From an uncultured Porphyromonadaceae bacterium (lineage in GTDB: Bacteria; Bacteroidota; Bacteroidia; Bacteroidales; Muribaculaceae): DNA of 6,277 bases. Numbering within the stretch: position 1 is the stretch's first letter; each line of letters starts with the position of its first letter. Location of the stretch: positions 1 to 6,277 of the forward strand of contig CAMWZE010000099.1 of the NCBI GenBank assembly GCA_947178685.1, given 5' to 3'. Position numbers and translations under genes: made by a program. The notes under the pieces are model-generated. The model was not told where the DNA came from. It was given only the letters and a program-made list of their open reading frames with translations, and did no database searches. Below, in pieces: positions 5,196 to 6,277 of this stretch.

Positions 5196-6277
5196 TTATT
5201 TTATCACGAAGGAGTTGAACGAGTGAGGAGGAAGGGTAACGTTGAGATACTTTTTATTGATCTGAACTGTCACGGGATTGGGTGATGAGGAGAAATTACA
5301 GGCCACCGCTATGTATTGTCCATCGGGATTCTTGGCCACAAGTATTGTGGTGTCGCCACCATCACGAGGCTGAAAGCCTACTATCTCCGCTCCCTGCTCA
5401 ATAAGGTTGGAGAAATGTTTCACGGCGAAATATTCAGGAGTGTATCGTATGGAGCGGGTCAGCGGGTCAAGTTCCACAAGAGCATTCTGATTCCAGCCCC
5501 ATTTGCTTGTACCTTTCTTGGGTAGGAGGAAATTCCAGTTATACCATTCATCGCAGCCCTTGCCGATATTGTCGGCTATAAGGAAGAAAGTGTGTTCTCC
5601 GGCTTTCCAGTCCATATCGCCGTTGCCACATTCGCTCTCCGAACAGATATAGCTGAACTCAGGATATTGCTCGCGTATGGCCGGAAGAATCTCGCGTCCC
5701 TCCCATTGGAAGGCAAGACCCGAAAGTTGATTTCTGAGATCTGCATCACTGAGTATTTTCTCCACATGGTCCTGTCGGTTGGTGTTGAATGTGCCGAGAT
5801 ATACCTGCACGTCGGGATTATTCTTCTTCAGTGTAGGAGCGAGATAGTCGCGGTTGAATTTCACGGTTCCTTCAGCTGTCCATGCGCATCCCGGGTAGGG
5901 CGTATAGCTGTATGCTTCATTCTGATAGATCACCATATCAATGGGTACACCCTGCTCCTTGTAGGCATCTACGAATTTACTGAAGTAGTTGGCATATGCC
6001 TGAAGATAGCGAGGATCCTGAATGAAATAGTCCTGAGTGGCCAGACGGCGCGGAAACTGTTTGTCTCTTTCTCCGAGAAATTTCATCTCGTCTTCGTCAA
6101 TCTCATCAACTGAGCCGAAAAGCAGATAATCTATTTTAGGGTCGGCGTTGTTTGTGTGGCTGCTTACCACGGGATAGTCACCGTTGATCTTCATCCAGCT
6201 TGGCGGCGACCAGGGAGAGGCCCAGAAAGTGAGAGCGGGGTTATATTTCTCTGCGGCACGGATCAGGGGAATGATGC
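5196..6277 (-). CDS. Glycoside hydrolase family 30 enzyme, N-terminus cut by window edge
   Basis: Only the last 359 residues are in the window. The frame stays open to the right edge, so the ATG at 6194 is internal rather than the start. The segment SPWSPPSWMK (visible residues 20-29), just before that ATG, is a GH30 hallmark. The expected acid/base is E120 in YQNEAYSYTPYPGCAW, and the expected nucleophile is E213 in CSESECGNG, the first Glu, aligned by pattern with the SEAC site of human GBA. After the TIM barrel comes a beta-sandwich tail (about 305-359, ending NSFVIK) typical of GH30. Family members cleave beta-linked glucosides or related glycans, often secreted or periplasmic. The signal peptide and substrate cannot be judged here. 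The usual Pro after the acid/base Glu is Ala. About 130-150 residues are probably missing, judging from usual family length. Confidence 0.9.
   Translation of the reverse strand, partial: IIPLIRAAEKYNPALTFWASPWSPPSWMKINGDYPVVSSHTNNADPKIDYLLFGSVDEIDEDEMKFLGERDKQFPRRLATQDYFIQDPRYLQAYANYFSKFVDAYKEQGVPIDMVIYQNEAYSYTPYPGCAWTAEGTVKFNRDYLAPTLKKNNPDVQVYLGTFNTNRQDHVEKILSDADLRNQLSGLAFQWEGREILPAIREQYPEFSYICSESECGNGDMDWKAGEHTFFLIADNIGKGCDEWYNWNFLLPKKGTSKWGWNQNALVELDPLTRSIRYTPEYFAVKHFSNLIEQGAEIVGFQPRDGGDTTILVAKNPDGQYIAVACNFSSSPNPVTVQINKKYLNVTLPPHSFNSFVIK

Noticed and set aside
5592..6113. Plus-strand open frame of 173 codons inside the GH30 gene
   Set aside because: It is antisense to the catalytic domain, with no recognisable motif or promoter.
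6192..6194. ATG as the start of the GH30 protein
   Set aside because: The frame is open upstream to the window edge and encodes the family motif SPWSPPSW directly before this Met, so it is internal.

Overview
The window looks like chromosomal DNA of an anaerobic gut-type Bacteroidales, possibly Muribaculaceae-like. Three things suggest this. The fumarate reductase is a three-gene frdC-frdA-frdB set with strongly Bacteroidales-like protein sequences. Start codons lack usable Shine-Dalgarno sites and have A-rich upstream DNA. The only clear promoter matches the Bacteroidetes -33/-7 consensus (TTG, 20 bp, TAATTTTG). The family-level guess is inference.

Layout from left to right. Positions 1-407 hold no convincing gene. 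They contain a rightward-type terminator hairpin (17-51), an AT-rich stretch, a very long terminator stem (309-359) and a near-perfect dyad (362-384). Positions 408-4256 hold frdB, frdA and frdC on the minus strand, transcribed C-A-B. The spacing is tight (9 bp between C and A, 39 bp between A and B). One promoter at 4376-4406 drives them through a leader of about 110 nt that carries a hairpin at its predicted 5' end. Positions 4257-4590 are a divergent intergenic region. Positions 4591-5088 encode a small secreted 8-strand outer-membrane beta-barrel protein on the plus strand. A convergent hairpin terminator (5146-5184) separates it from a minus-strand GH30-family glycoside hydrolase, which enters from the right edge and has lost its N-terminus to the window boundary.

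The frd genes together encode a membrane-bound quinol:fumarate reductase. FrdA holds covalent FAD and the dicarboxylate site, FrdB holds three Fe-S clusters, and FrdC is a five-helix diheme cytochrome b that takes electrons from menaquinol. In anaerobic Bacteroidales this is the last step of the route to succinate. The barrel protein and the GH30 enzyme are not evidently linked to it. The GH30 enzyme fits glycan degradation.

I see no mobile element, CRISPR array, tRNA or rRNA, and no clearly new multi-gene system. The most unusual points are a long C-terminal extension on FrdC, predicted to be periplasmic; the structured frdC leader; and two terminators whose single imperfect pair becomes a G-U wobble only in the transcript of the adjacent upstream gene.
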